Shown here: positions 9,082 to 17,048 of the stretch, piece by piece | How the letters are laid out: every line of letters begins with the position of its first letter | How positions within the stretch are numbered: position 1 is the stretch's first letter | Origin: an uncultured Acidobacteriota bacterium | Lineage (GTDB): Bacteria > Acidobacteriota > Terriglobia > Terriglobales > CAINCZ01 | Length of the DNA: 20,999 nucleotides | NCBI GenBank assembly: GCA_903847195.1 | Contig: CAINCZ010000183.1 | Coordinates: forward strand, 1-20,999 | Reading direction: 5' to 3' | The notes under the pieces: generated by a model | Database searches by the model: none | Told to the model about the DNA's origin: nothing | What the model saw: only the letters and a program-made list of their open reading frames with translations | Position numbers and translations under genes: made by a program

Positions 9082-9597
9082 ATGAAGCTCGACAGTGCCA
9101 TCAAAGTGGCTTTGGAACACGAACGCGGGGTGTGCGAAGCCTATCGCGAAGCGATGAAGAAGAGCTCGGACGAGAACGGCAAGCGCGTTTTCAGCGCCCT
9201 GTGCGATGAAGAACTCTTCCATGTGAAGTACCTGGAGGAGCGGCTCTCCGAGTGGGAGAAGACCGGGAAAATCACGGTGAAGAATCTCGCCACCGCCGTC
9301 CCCTCGAAAGCGGCCATTACCCGCAGCCTCGACGATGTGCGCAAGACCGTGAAGGTCAAGCGGACGACTCTGCAGGACGTCGAACTGGAGTCCCTGCGCA
9401 AGGCCCTGGCCGCCGAGATCAAGACCACGATCTTCTATCGCGAGATGGTCGCCAAGCTGGACGGCGAAGGGCAGCAACTCTTCAAGCGCTTCGTGGAAAT
9501 CGAAGCGGGCCATGAGGCCCTGGTGCAGGCCGAAATCGACTCCGTCAGCAACTGCGGCGTCTTCCTGGGTGCCCTCGAGTTCAGCCTGGAACAGTAG
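9082..9597 (+). CDS. Rubrerythrin-type di-iron ferritin-like protein
   Basis: Probably a peroxide-handling or iron-binding four-helix bundle in the cytoplasm. The 171-residue protein shows the doubled rubrerythrin metal motif. E14-x6-Y21 and E44-x2-H47 lie in the first helix pair, and E112-x6-Y119 and E141-x2-H144 in the second. Thus all expected iron ligands are present. There is no CxxC rubredoxin domain, so an outside electron donor would be required for peroxidase activity. The middle segment (about 60-100) linking the helix pairs is Lys/Thr-rich. The gene stands alone between the tRNA and a terminator. A G-rich stretch (GGGGGATGGACCGG) precedes the ATG as a ribosome site. Confidence 0.85.
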   Translation: MKLDSAIKVALEHERGVCEAYREAMKKSSDENGKRVFSALCDEELFHVKYLEERLSEWEKTGKITVKNLATAVPSKAAITRSLDDVRKTVKVKRTTLQDVELESLRKALAAEIKTTIFYREMVAKLDGEGQQLFKRFVEIEAGHEALVQAEIDSVSNCGVFLGALEFSLEQ

Positions 9598-9626
9598 TCG
9601 CTGCCGTACCCTACGAATCGCAACAT

Positions 9627-9666
9627 CGCCCACTCATGCCGCCGGCTTGAGTGGGCGTTTTCTTTT
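9627..9666 (+). terminator. Intrinsic terminator after the rubrerythrin-like gene
   Basis: A perfect 10-bp stem CGCCCACTCA/TGAGTGGGCG (9627-9636 and 9648-9657) with an 11-base loop is followed by TTTTCTTTT. It starts about 30 bases after the stop codon. Confidence 0.9.
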
Positions 9667-9667
9667 C

Positions 9668-9735
9668 CCATCCCGCTAACGTACCGCCCATACCTCTAAC
9701 GGGGAATTATCGGCATCCGCCGCGCGGCCTCTAAT
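9668..9735 (+). promoter_or_regulatory. Shared promoter module A, upstream of the HAD-UbiA gene
   Basis: The box CCATACCTCTAACGGGG (9688-9704) continues as AATTATCGG to 9713, then 16 bases, then TCTAAT (9730-9735), a likely -10. The same arrangement recurs at 16181-16228: 22 of 26 bases of the box match at one fixed offset, and TCTAAT falls at the identical distance. A weaker upstream copy (CCATCCCGCTAACG, 9668-9681) lies 20 bases before the main box. Transcription would start near 9742. Confidence 0.6.
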
Positions 9736-9767
9736 GAAGCTGACAATGCGAGCCCATGTCCCGGCAG

Positions 9768-9783
9768 TGCAATCGGTATTGCA
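9768..9783 (+). promoter_or_regulatory. Small hairpin in the predicted leader of the HAD-UbiA gene
   Basis: TGCAAT-CGGT-ATTGCA is a perfect 6-bp inverted repeat with a 4-base loop, extendable by one G-T pair. It lies between the putative -10 (9730-9735) and the ATG at 9825. It could act as an RNA hairpin or as an operator. No T-run follows. Confidence 0.3.
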
Positions 9784-9824
9784 TCGCCAGCGCCATCGAC
9801 CGGCCCCATGTTTCGAGAAAACCT

Positions 9825-11303
9825 ATGAGTTTGCAGGCAGCCGTAACGAAGTTTCCAAGTCTTGAAAGGCGTCCCGTTGGGCCGCCGTTGTGCGTCGATC
9901 TGGATGGCACCCTGATCCGCACCGATATGTTGTTTGAATCACTGCTGCGCGCCGTCAAAGAGCACTGGTGGACGGTGCTGCTGGTTCCCTTCTGGGCGCT
10001 GCGCGGCCGCGCCTATCTCAAGCATCGCCTGGCCCAGATGGCCGAGATCAATCCAGCCCTGCTGCCCTATCGAGAGAACCTGCTCGACTGGTTGTGGGAC
10101 GAATATTCCGCCGACCGCCGCATCGTTCTGGCCACCGGCTCGGACCGCCGCTGGGCGGATGCTGTGAGCCGGCATCTCGGCATATTCGATGAGGTTGTTG
10201 CCAGCACCGACGGCCACAACCTCACGGGGCGCGCAAAAGCGAAGTCCCTGGTCGAACGCTTCGGCGAGGGCGGATTCGACTACGTCGGCGACAGCCGCGC
10301 CGACCAGCCAGTGTGGCGGTCCGCGCGCTACAGCATTGCCGCCGGTGAAGCGTGCAGCGGACAGGGTTTCAAACTGTCCTTCCCCAATGCCACGAGTGGG
10401 CTCATGGCCGCCGTTCGCGCGCTGCGTCCCAAGCACTGGGCAAAGAACCTGCTGGTCTTCCTGCCGCTGCTGGCTAGCCACCGCATTTTCGATGGAGCGT
10501 TGCTGCTGCGCGCGGTGCTGATGTTTGCCGCCTTCAGCGCAACCGCCTCGGCGGTCTACCTGGTCAATGATCTACTCGATCTGGAATCTGATCGCCAGCA
10601 CCCGGTCAAGCGCCGCCGCCCCTTTGCCAGCGGCGATCTTTCGCTCCAATGGGGACTGATTGCAGCGCCGCTGCTGTTCATTCTTGGCTTCGCTCTGGCC
10701 GCGCCGCTGGGCGCCGGTTGCGTGGCGATCCTTGCGACCTATCTTTTTCTGTCGACGCTTTACTCCGTCTACCTCAAACGCAAATTGCTGGTGGATGTCT
10801 TCACCCTCGCCATTCTCTACACCCTGCGCACCATCGCCGGCGGCGCCGCTACGGGCGTGCTGTGTTCCGTCTGGCTGCTGGCGTTCTGCGTCTTTCAGTT
10901 CCTGAGCCTCGCCTTTCTGAAGCGCTCGGCGGAGTTGAAGCGGTTGACGCGGCAATCCAAGACCGAAAGCACGGGGCGCGGATATTTCAGCTGGGACCTG
11001 ATGCAGGTGAATACCTTCGGCGTCTCCGCCGGTTATGTCGCCAGCCTGATCCTGGGTATGTACATCGGTGGCGACTCCGTGCGCGTTCTGTATCGCCAGC
11101 CGGCCTGGCTGTGGGTCATCGTCCCGCTGCACCTCTACTGGAACGTCCGTGTATGGCTGCTGTCCCATCGCGGAGCAATGGATGAAGACCCGATCGTCTT
11201 CGCCGCCTCCGACCGGGTTACCTGGATCTGCGCCGCCATCGGGTTTGTGGCGCTGGCAGCCGCTACCTTTGGCGGGTTCACGCTGCCGGGGATCGCGCAA
11301 TGA
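9825..11303 (+). CDS. HAD-family domain fused to UbiA polyprenyl transferase, DPPR-synthase-like
   Basis: The 492-residue product joins two enzymes. Residues about 20-185 form a HAD phosphatase-like domain with VDLDGTL (D25, D27), LATGSDRR and YVGDSRAD. Residues about 190-492 are a multi-pass UbiA membrane domain. Its first Asp-rich motif is NDLLDLESDRQHPVKRRRP (N248, D252, D256), closest to decaprenyl-phosphate phosphoribose synthase. The second Asp-rich region contains YSVYLKRKLLVD (Y313, D324). It may attach a ribose-phosphate to a polyprenyl phosphate, with the HAD half removing the phosphate, to make a lipid-linked pentose donor. That two-step role is inference. ATG 9825 was preferred to 9756, which has no conserved sequence. 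The stop overlaps the next start by four bases, suggesting coupled translation. Confidence 0.85.
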   Translation: MSLQAAVTKFPSLERRPVGPPLCVDLDGTLIRTDMLFESLLRAVKEHWWTVLLVPFWALRGRAYLKHRLAQMAEINPALLPYRENLLDWLWDEYSADRRIVLATGSDRRWADAVSRHLGIFDEVVASTDGHNLTGRAKAKSLVERFGEGGFDYVGDSRADQPVWRSARYSIAAGEACSGQGFKLSFPNATSGLMAAVRALRPKHWAKNLLVFLPLLASHRIFDGALLLRAVLMFAAFSATASAVYLVNDLLDLESDRQHPVKRRRPFASGDLSLQWGLIAAPLLFILGFALAAPLGAGCVAILATYLFLSTLYSVYLKRKLLVDVFTLAILYTLRTIAGGAATGVLCSVWLLAFCVFQFLSLAFLKRSAELKRLTRQSKTESTGRGYFSWDLMQVNTFGVSAGYVASLILGMYIGGDSVRVLYRQPAWLWVIVPLHLYWNVRVWLLSHRGAMDEDPIVFAASDRVTWICAAIGFVALAAATFGGFTLPGIAQ

Positions 11304-12748
11304 AGCGCGAAGGCTGCGGTTTCATTGCCTTCCTGGCGGTCTGGCTGCTCATCAACGCCATCACGCTCTCGCGCTATCCTGCCGTATGGGTGGACGAAAT
11401 CCAGTTCGCCGACCCGGCCGTGCGTCTCGCCACGGGTCATGGATTTACCTCGACCGCGTGGTTTGCTCAGGACTCGGCGCGCTTCTTCGCCGGAAATGTG
11501 CCGCTTTACTCCGCGGTGCTCGGTGGCTGGCTCTCGCTGTTTGGTCCGGGCCTGATTGCCGAGCGTGCGCTCAACCTCGTGCTGTTTGCCTGCTTCCTGA
11601 CGCTGGTGTGGCGGTTCCTGTGCGTGACCGGTTTTGTCCGCAGCGCCAATTGGCGGCTGCTGGCAATCGCGCTGCTGGCGACGGGTCATGCCATGACGTT
11701 TTCTTTCCGCTCAGGACGCTACGACGTGCTGGGCATGACGCTGGCGGCCACTGCCATGAACCTGTGGGTTTCACAGCGCGGCGCAAAGTGGCTGCCCCTG
11801 ATCGGTCTGCTGCTGCCCGCCGCCGGGTTGCAATTGCTGCCGGCGGTACTGCTGGCCTGCGTGCTTCTGCTCGTCCTTGATTGGTCGGCGTCGCTGCGCA
11901 AGGTCGCACTGCTGCTCGGCGGATGCGTTGCCGGATGGCTGGGGCTGCGGACTATCTATGCGGGACTGGGTGTCTGGGGCGATTTTCAAAGCTCCACGCG
12001 TGCTATCGGCCTGATCGGCCACTCGCTGCTGGCCAAGCTGCACAGCCTCCCCATGGCTTACAGCAATGACAAGAGCAGGGTGCTGCTGTTCGCCGCCGCA
12101 CTCTTGATCTTTGCCGTGGCCCCGCGCAAGCGTGTGGCTTTCCCGCGTGTTCTGCTGTTGGGTGTGCTGGCTTTGCTCGTGCTTCTGCCCGCGGCCATGC
12201 ACATGGCAGGGAAGTTCCCGATCTATTACGGATGGATGGTCTACCTGCCGCTCACCCTTGCCTTCGTATCTTTGGCAGCTGCGACCTGGCCCTTGATGAG
12301 CAACGCAACCAAGGGCGCTGCCCTGGCGCTGGTAGCCATGGCCATGCTGGTAGGGCTGCCGCTTCGTCTTGCCGCCGTTGCCGCCCAGTGGCATGACCGC
12401 GACCCGGCGCGGGTGGCGGCTTTCGTGAAAGAAAATCTCGACTCCGGCGAATTGGCGCTGATCGATTTCAAGCTCTACTATCCGGTGATTGCCGGGGGCA
12501 CGCATCCGTTGCTGCCCACCTACGTGCCCGCCATGCGGCCCGCGGAGAAGAGCCGCATCCAGGTTCTTGCGCTGCGTCCCGAAGACCTGCTGCCTTCCGA
12601 GCAGGCTCTGGGCGGCGTCTGGAAGCGCACCGGCGTCCGGCTGGAAGCGCCTGCCAGTCCCCGGATTCTGCGCAGGCTCATTACTGAACTGCGCGAGGAA
12701 AACTACCCCATTGAGGTGTATCGGCGGAGCACCCGGACCGGGCAGTAG
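11300..12748 (+). CDS. Multi-pass membrane glycosyltransferase, GT-C (PMT/ArnT-like)
   Basis: The 482-residue protein has about ten to twelve hydrophobic segments and a soluble C-terminal part from about residue 385. After the first membrane segment comes WVDEIQFADPA, whose Asp-Glu pair fits the catalytic acidic motif in the first periplasmic loop of GT-C enzymes using polyprenyl-phosphate sugars. A second conserved-looking loop is FRSGRYDVLGM. It would transfer a sugar outside the inner membrane. The ATG overlaps the stop of the HAD-UbiA gene (ATGA), which proposes a natural pairing: the UbiA protein makes the lipid-linked sugar and this enzyme uses it. The acceptor cannot be told. The last membrane segments are Ala/Leu-rich and I see no frameshift. 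Confidence 0.75.
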   Translation: MKREGCGFIAFLAVWLLINAITLSRYPAVWVDEIQFADPAVRLATGHGFTSTAWFAQDSARFFAGNVPLYSAVLGGWLSLFGPGLIAERALNLVLFACFLTLVWRFLCVTGFVRSANWRLLAIALLATGHAMTFSFRSGRYDVLGMTLAATAMNLWVSQRGAKWLPLIGLLLPAAGLQLLPAVLLACVLLLVLDWSASLRKVALLLGGCVAGWLGLRTIYAGLGVWGDFQSSTRAIGLIGHSLLAKLHSLPMAYSNDKSRVLLFAAALLIFAVAPRKRVAFPRVLLLGVLALLVLLPAAMHMAGKFPIYYGWMVYLPLTLAFVSLAAATWPLMSNATKGAALALVAMAMLVGLPLRLAAVAAQWHDRDPARVAAFVKENLDSGELALIDFKLYYPVIAGGTHPLLPTYVPAMRPAEKSRIQVLALRPEDLLPSEQALGGVWKRTGVRLEAPASPRILRRLITELREENYPIEVYRRSTRTGQ

Positions 12749-12826
12749 CCCGCGCTCCAGGGCAGGGGAATGGCTGTTTCCGGGCATGAATCGCGGTTAC
12801 CAGCGTGCCTCGTGCCGATTGCAATT

Positions 12827-12856
12827 TTGGTTTTGCCCGTTCGTATTCCTGATAAT
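12827..12856 (+). promoter_or_regulatory. Candidate sigma-70 promoter for the hybrid kinase gene
   Basis: TTGGTT (12827-12832), an 18-base spacer and GATAAT (12851-12856, 5/6 of consensus) lie in the 230-base gap before the kinase gene. The start site would be near 12863. I see nothing else convincing in this gap. Short open frames through it look non-coding. Confidence 0.35.
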
Positions 12857-12978
12857 CTGGCGGGAAGGGAATACCGTTGTGGGCGCTTGCTGTACCGCAT
12901 GAAAGCTGGCCTGCGAGTGAGATTTGATCGTCCCACTGAACAGCGGAAAATCGAGACCCTCGGCAGAGGTGGTTTCCA

Positions 12979-15900
12979 TTGGGCAGGGCTCCCAGCAGTT
13001 CGGACAAGGCGCCGGCGCTTCCGGCGGGTGGACTCGTGAGCAAGCTGCGGGTTACCAACGGCAAGGCCGCGCTGATCTTCGCTGCGGCGATCGGCATTGC
13101 AGCCTCATTAGCGCTGTTTTCCATCCTGCGGCGGATGGACAGGATCCGTGCCGAGGCGCAGTTCTACCAGGCTGCGGAGAACCGCCTCAACCTCGTCCGC
13201 ATCAACGTCAACGCCGCGATGGACACCGTAAGCCTGCTGGCAAGTTATTTCGCTTCCAGCGAAGGCGAGCCGCCGAGTCGCAAGGCTTTTTCCACCTTCG
13301 TTACGCCCGCCCTCGGTGCTCATAACTACATCCAGGCGCTTGAGTGGATTCCCCGCGTCGAGGTTGCGGCCCGGCCCAACTACGTGCGGCGGGCGAAGGC
13401 GGACGGTTTCCCGAATTTTGAATTCATCGAGACTCAGCCTTCTGGAGACATGGGACTCGCGGGTTCCCGTGCTGAGTATTTTCCGGTCTATTACGTTGAG
13501 CCGCTGCAAGGCAACGAGCGCGCCCTGGGATACGATCTCGCCTCAAACCCGGTACGCTTGGCGGCGATCAAGGAGGCGAGGCTTACGGGCCAGACCGTTG
13601 CCACCGCGCGGGTGCGTCTCGTGCAGGAAAAGGGCGATCAGTTCGGCACCCTGGTTTTTGCCCCCACTCTGACGAAGTCGGCCGGAGTAAATGGTGCGCA
13701 GGTAAAAAGACTCAAAGGGTTTGCCCTTGGCGTGTTCCGCATGAACAGCCTGGTCGGAGTCCCGGACCTCTCGCAGGACCGCAATGCCAGCCGCCTCGTG
13801 AACACCTATCTTTTCGATATGAGTGCGCCGCCGCAGGAGAGGCAGCTTTTCCCGAGCGCGCCGGTCTCGGTGAGCCTTGAGTCCCTTACCGCCGGACTGA
13901 ATGTGAGTACCCAGTTGGATGTTGGCGGGCGGAAGTGGCTGTTGCTCGCGGTGCCTGGGCCGGGATACGAGCGCTTGAGTTCTTCCGGCAGCCCGGCGCT
14001 CGTGCTGCTGCTTGGGCTGTCGATCACGGGACTCTGCCTGCTTTACCTTAAGCTCGAACTGAAGGCCGACCGTGCCGACCGCCTGGCGCTTGAGGCGCGC
14101 AGCGCAAACCGCGCCAAGAGCGAGTTCATTGCCAACGTCAGCCACGAGATTCGCACGCCCATGAATGGCGTGATTGGCATGACGGCGCTGCTCCTGACTT
14201 CCGACCTCACGCCCCAGCAGCGCCATTACGCCGAGGTGGTCGATTCCAGCGCGAAGTCCCTGCTCGGGCTGCTCAACGACATCCTGGATTTTTCCCAGAT
14301 TGAGGCGCACAAGATGAAGCTGGACAGCGTGAATTTCAGCTTGAGCAGCCTGATGAATGAGTTTGCGGCCATTACCGCCGCGCGGGTTGCCTACAAGAAG
14401 CTGGAGTTCGTGTCCAACATTGCGCCCAGCGTCCCCGACCGCTTTCGCGGCGACCCGGGGCGCCTGCGTCAGGTCCTTTTCAACCTTGTCGGCAACGCGA
14501 TCAAGTTCACCAGCCAGGGCAAGATTACCGTCTGGGTGAAGCTGGTCAGCGAAGACGAGGAAAATGCTGAATTGCACTTTGCCGTGCGCGACACCGGCAT
14601 TGGGATTCCCGCGGCCAAGCAGCACCTGCTTTTCAAGCAGTTCAGCCAGGTGGATTCCTCCACCACGCGCAATTACGGCGGATCCGGCCTCGGCCTGGCC
14701 ATCTCCAAGCAACTCGTGGAACTGTGGGGCGGCCAGATTGGGTTCCATAGCCGCGAGGGCAAAGGCTCCGAATTCTGGTTCACGGTTCGGTTGGGCAAGC
14801 AAGGCGAACAGAGCCAATCCGACTCTGCCCCGGCCGCAGCGCGCGTCCTGGTAGTCAATGGGAATGAGGCGAGCCGCGAAGCCCTGATCGCGCACATTCA
14901 ATCGGTGCAGATGCAGGCGTCCGGGGCCGAAGACGGTTTCACGGCGTTGCGCCGGTTGCAGGCTGCCGCGCTGGAAGGCAATCCGTTCCATGTGGCCCTG
15001 CTCGATGTGGAAACACCTGGAATCGACGTGGAGGCCTTGGCACGGCGGATACTCCGGGACATGAGCATCAACCGCGTTCGCCTGATTTTGCTCGCCTCGG
15101 AAGGCGACGAGCCGAGCCAGCGCTGGGAGCAGGCCGGCTTTGCCGCCTGCCTGATGCGACCCGTGGGGCCCGAGCGACTGCTCGATTGCCTGGCCAATGC
15201 CCTCGGCGCCGAACCGCTCAGCCCGCGAGAGGAGCCCAGCGCGGCGCATCCTGCTCTGCCCGAGCGGCGCTCTGGTGACGGGCACATTCTGCTGGTAGAA
15301 GACAACCGGATCAACCAGCAGGTGGCGTGCGGCATATTGCAGCATATGGGATGGCGCGTAACCGTGGCCGAGAATGGCGAGCAGTGCCTGGAACTGCTGA
15401 GTTCACGGAGCTTCGATCTCGTGCTCATGGACCTGCAGATGCCCGGGATGGACGGCTATGAGGCCACCCGCCAGATCCGCTCCGGCCGTTACGAAGAGAT
15501 CGATCGCCTGATCCCGATCGTTGCCATGACTGCGCATGCCCGGCACCAGAAGAAGTGCCTCGCAGCCGGCATGAATGATTATCTCTCCAAGCCGATCGAT
15601 CCGCAGTTGCTGGCCGAGATGGTTGAGAAGTGGGCGATCAGGCGCGAACCCGCCGGCGCACCTGCGCCAGCACCGGCCGGTGAAGTTGCTGCGCCCGACG
15701 CCGGTTCCTCCGGCGCGGTTTTCAACCGCGACAGCTTCCTGGATTGCATGATGGGCGATCCCGAACTGGCCAAGGCCGTGATCGCCGCTTTTCGTGAGGA
15801 ACTGCCTGCGCTGCTGCGCATGTTGACGCAGCGGATCGCGGTCGGCGACTCCGATGGAGTTGCTCGGGAGGCCCATAAACTCAAAGGAGTATCAGCCAAC

Positions 15901-16089
15901 GTCGGCGCCGGAGAGCTTTCGGCCCTTGCCACGGAACTCCAGCGTGCCGGCGAGGCCAAAGACGGCGAGACGATTGCCCGGCTGGCCAACCAGCTGGATG
16001 CCTGCGCCCGGCGGCTCCAGGCTGCGCTTGAGCAGTGGCAGAATGAAGTTACGCCGCTCCAGTCGTTCACAGAACAACCGCCGTTGTAG
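12979..16089 (+). CDS. CHASE hybrid sensor histidine kinase with REC-REC-HPT
   Basis: A 1036-residue inner-membrane sensor. A membrane segment at about 30-50 is followed by an external CHASE-type domain (about 80-325) and a second segment at about 338-358. The kinase core has H389 in [30 protein letters not shown] and [10 protein letters not shown]. The first receiver (about 622-742) keeps D676 but has N in place of the acidic pair (VVNGNE) and R727 in place of the conserved Lys, so it is probably inactive. The second receiver (769-885) is standard, with E774-D775, D818 and K871. An HPT domain carries H966 in AHKLKG. Phosphate can thus pass His-Asp-His and leave to an outside regulator. The start is TTG with AGAGGTGG upstream; GTG at 13036 is a fair alternative. 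The signal sensed is unknown. Confidence 0.92.
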   Translation: MGRAPSSSDKAPALPAGGLVSKLRVTNGKAALIFAAAIGIAASLALFSILRRMDRIRAEAQFYQAAENRLNLVRINVNAAMDTVSLLASYFASSEGEPPSRKAFSTFVTPALGAHNYIQALEWIPRVEVAARPNYVRRAKADGFPNFEFIETQPSGDMGLAGSRAEYFPVYYVEPLQGNERALGYDLASNPVRLAAIKEARLTGQTVATARVRLVQEKGDQFGTLVFAPTLTKSAGVNGAQVKRLKGFALGVFRMNSLVGVPDLSQDRNASRLVNTYLFDMSAPPQERQLFPSAPVSVSLESLTAGLNVSTQLDVGGRKWLLLAVPGPGYERLSSSGSPALVLLLGLSITGLCLLYLKLELKADRADRLALEARSANRAKSEFIANVSHEIRTPMNGVIGMTALLLTSDLTPQQRHYAEVVDSSAKSLLGLLNDILDFSQIEAHKMKLDSVNFSLSSLMNEFAAITAARVAYKKLEFVSNIAPSVPDRFRGDPGRLRQVLFNLVGNAIKFTSQGKITVWVKLVSEDEENAELHFAVRDTGIGIPAAKQHLLFKQFSQVDSSTTRNYGGSGLGLAISKQLVELWGGQIGFHSREGKGSEFWFTVRLGKQGEQSQSDSAPAAARVLVVNGNEASREALIAHIQSVQMQASGAEDGFTALRRLQAAALEGNPFHVALLDVETPGIDVEALARRILRDMSINRVRLILLASEGDEPSQRWEQAGFAACLMRPVGPERLLDCLANALGAEPLSPREEPSAAHPALPERRSGDGHILLVEDNRINQQVACGILQHMGWRVTVAENGEQCLELLSSRSFDLVLMDLQMPGMDGYEATRQIRSGRYEEIDRLIPIVAMTAHARHQKKCLAAGMNDYLSKPIDPQLLAEMVEKWAIRREPAGAPAPAPAGEVAAPDAGSSGAVFNRDSFLDCMMGDPELAKAVIAAFREELPALLRMLTQRIAVGDSDGVAREAHKLKGVSANVGAGELSALATELQRAGEAKDGETIARLANQLDACARRLQAALEQWQNEVTPLQSFTEQPPL

Positions 16090-16126
16090 CGTTTTGCCCC
16101 GTCCATTCGACCTTTCTCGACCCTCT

Positions 16127-16149
16127 CAGCGGGGCACCGCTGTTGTTTT
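16127..16149 (+). terminator. Probable intrinsic terminator of the hybrid kinase gene
   Basis: CAGCGG-GGCA-CCGCTG forms a 6-bp stem with a 4-base loop, followed by TTGTTTT. It begins 38 bases after the kinase stop codon. The stem is short, hence moderate confidence. Confidence 0.55.
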
Positions 16150-16160
16150 CCCCGCGCGAG

Positions 16161-16228
16161 CATGCCTCCAGCGGAGGCGGCCATGCCTCTAACGGGGGAA
16201 TGTCGGGGCAACGGCAAAATCGTCTAAT
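16161..16228 (+). promoter_or_regulatory. Shared promoter module B, upstream of the sugar transferase operon
   Basis: The main box CCATGCCTCTAACGGGG (16181-16197) continues to TGTCGG (16206), then 16 bases, then TCTAAT (16223-16228). It matches module A at 9688-9735 at a single fixed offset. An upstream copy, CATGCCTCCAGCGGAGG (16161-16177), matches the main box at 14 of 17 positions and lies exactly 21 bases earlier, two turns of the helix. Transcription would start near 16235, shortly before the first gene. Confidence 0.65.
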
Positions 16229-16283
16229 ACTTGAGGAAGCAGGGCTGCGGTAATGCATGCCTGATCCCAGGGGAATTAGACGG

Positions 16284-17048
16284 ATGCAAGTGCAAAGCAA
16301 GGCAGCACGGCCAGGAAAATCGGAACGAGCGCAAACCTCCGAGCGTTTGCATTTCTGCAAGGCACAGAGCAGCGCGCTGGCGCACGCCACCCCGAGCATT
16401 CGCACGGGACTTGCCCGCGCCGCCGGCCGGGCTGAGCGCACCACGTTCGACCTGGTGAAACGCGCAACCGACATTATCGTCGTCGGTCTTGCTCTGGTCG
16501 CACTCTCTCCCCTGATGGCCGTAGTGGCGATCCTCATTAAGCTCTCCGATGGCGGCCCCGTTCTTTTCTGGCAGGATCGCGTCGGCAAGTACGGGAGCAT
16601 CTTCTGCTTCCCCAAGTTCCGCTCCATGCGCATGGATGCCGAGCAGCTCAAGGACGAGCTGCTTGCCGCCAATCAGCATGGCGCCGTCGGAGTCACATTC
16701 AAGATGAAGCATGACCCGCGCGTCACGCAGGTCGGCCGCTTCATTCGGCGCTTCAGCATCGACGAGTTGCCGCAGCTGTGGTGTGTACTGCGTGGTCAGA
16801 TGACGCTGGTTGGGCCTCGCCCGGCCGTGCCGCGCGAAGTCCGCGCCTACCGCAGCTCCGACCGCCGCCGCCTTGCCGTCACCCCCGGCCTGACTTGCAT
16901 CTGGCAGGTAAGCGGGCGCTCCGAGATCCCCTTTGAACGTCAGGTCGAAATGGACTGCGAGTATATCCAGAGCCAGAGTTTTACGCAGGACCTCACACTG
17001 CTGGCGAAGACGATTCCGGCTGTGATCAACGGACGTGGAGCCTATTGA
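16284..17048 (+). CDS. Polyprenyl-phosphate sugar-1-phosphate transferase
   Basis: Starts a lipid-linked glycan by moving a sugar-1-phosphate from a nucleotide sugar onto undecaprenyl phosphate at the inner membrane. The 254-residue product has only the catalytic bacterial sugar transferase domain, like PglC or the C-terminal half of WcaJ. One re-entrant membrane helix lies at about 62-86, then FPKFRSMRMD, the catalytic Asp-Glu pair D160-E161 in SIDELPQLW, and VGPRP with R179. An Arg/Ser-rich tail of about 55 residues precedes the helix. ATG 16284 has AGGGGA nine bases upstream and was preferred to ATG 16257. The sugar cannot be named. The gene opens a three-gene operon whose members overlap by four bases, and the promoter module at 16161-16228 sits directly upstream. 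Confidence 0.9.
   Translation: MQVQSKAARPGKSERAQTSERLHFCKAQSSALAHATPSIRTGLARAAGRAERTTFDLVKRATDIIVVGLALVALSPLMAVVAILIKLSDGGPVLFWQDRVGKYGSIFCFPKFRSMRMDAEQLKDELLAANQHGAVGVTFKMKHDPRVTQVGRFIRRFSIDELPQLWCVLRGQMTLVGPRPAVPREVRAYRSSDRRRLAVTPGLTCIWQVSGRSEIPFERQVEMDCEYIQSQSFTQDLTLLAKTIPAVINGRGAY

Noticed and set aside
12770..13039. 89-codon open frame in the gap before the hybrid kinase
   Set aside because: Arg-rich, without motif or clear ribosome site, and it overlaps the kinase start in another frame.
13543..15345. 600-codon minus-strand open frame inside the hybrid kinase gene
   Set aside because: Composition is that of antisense sequence, and the plus strand shows every kinase and receiver motif in order.
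16122..16134. Third copy of the CCTCTAACGGGG box (CCTCTCAGCGGGG)
   Set aside because: It overlaps the stem of the probable kinase terminator, needs an inserted base to align, and lies 43 bases from the next copy rather than 21. Resemblance is likely accidental.
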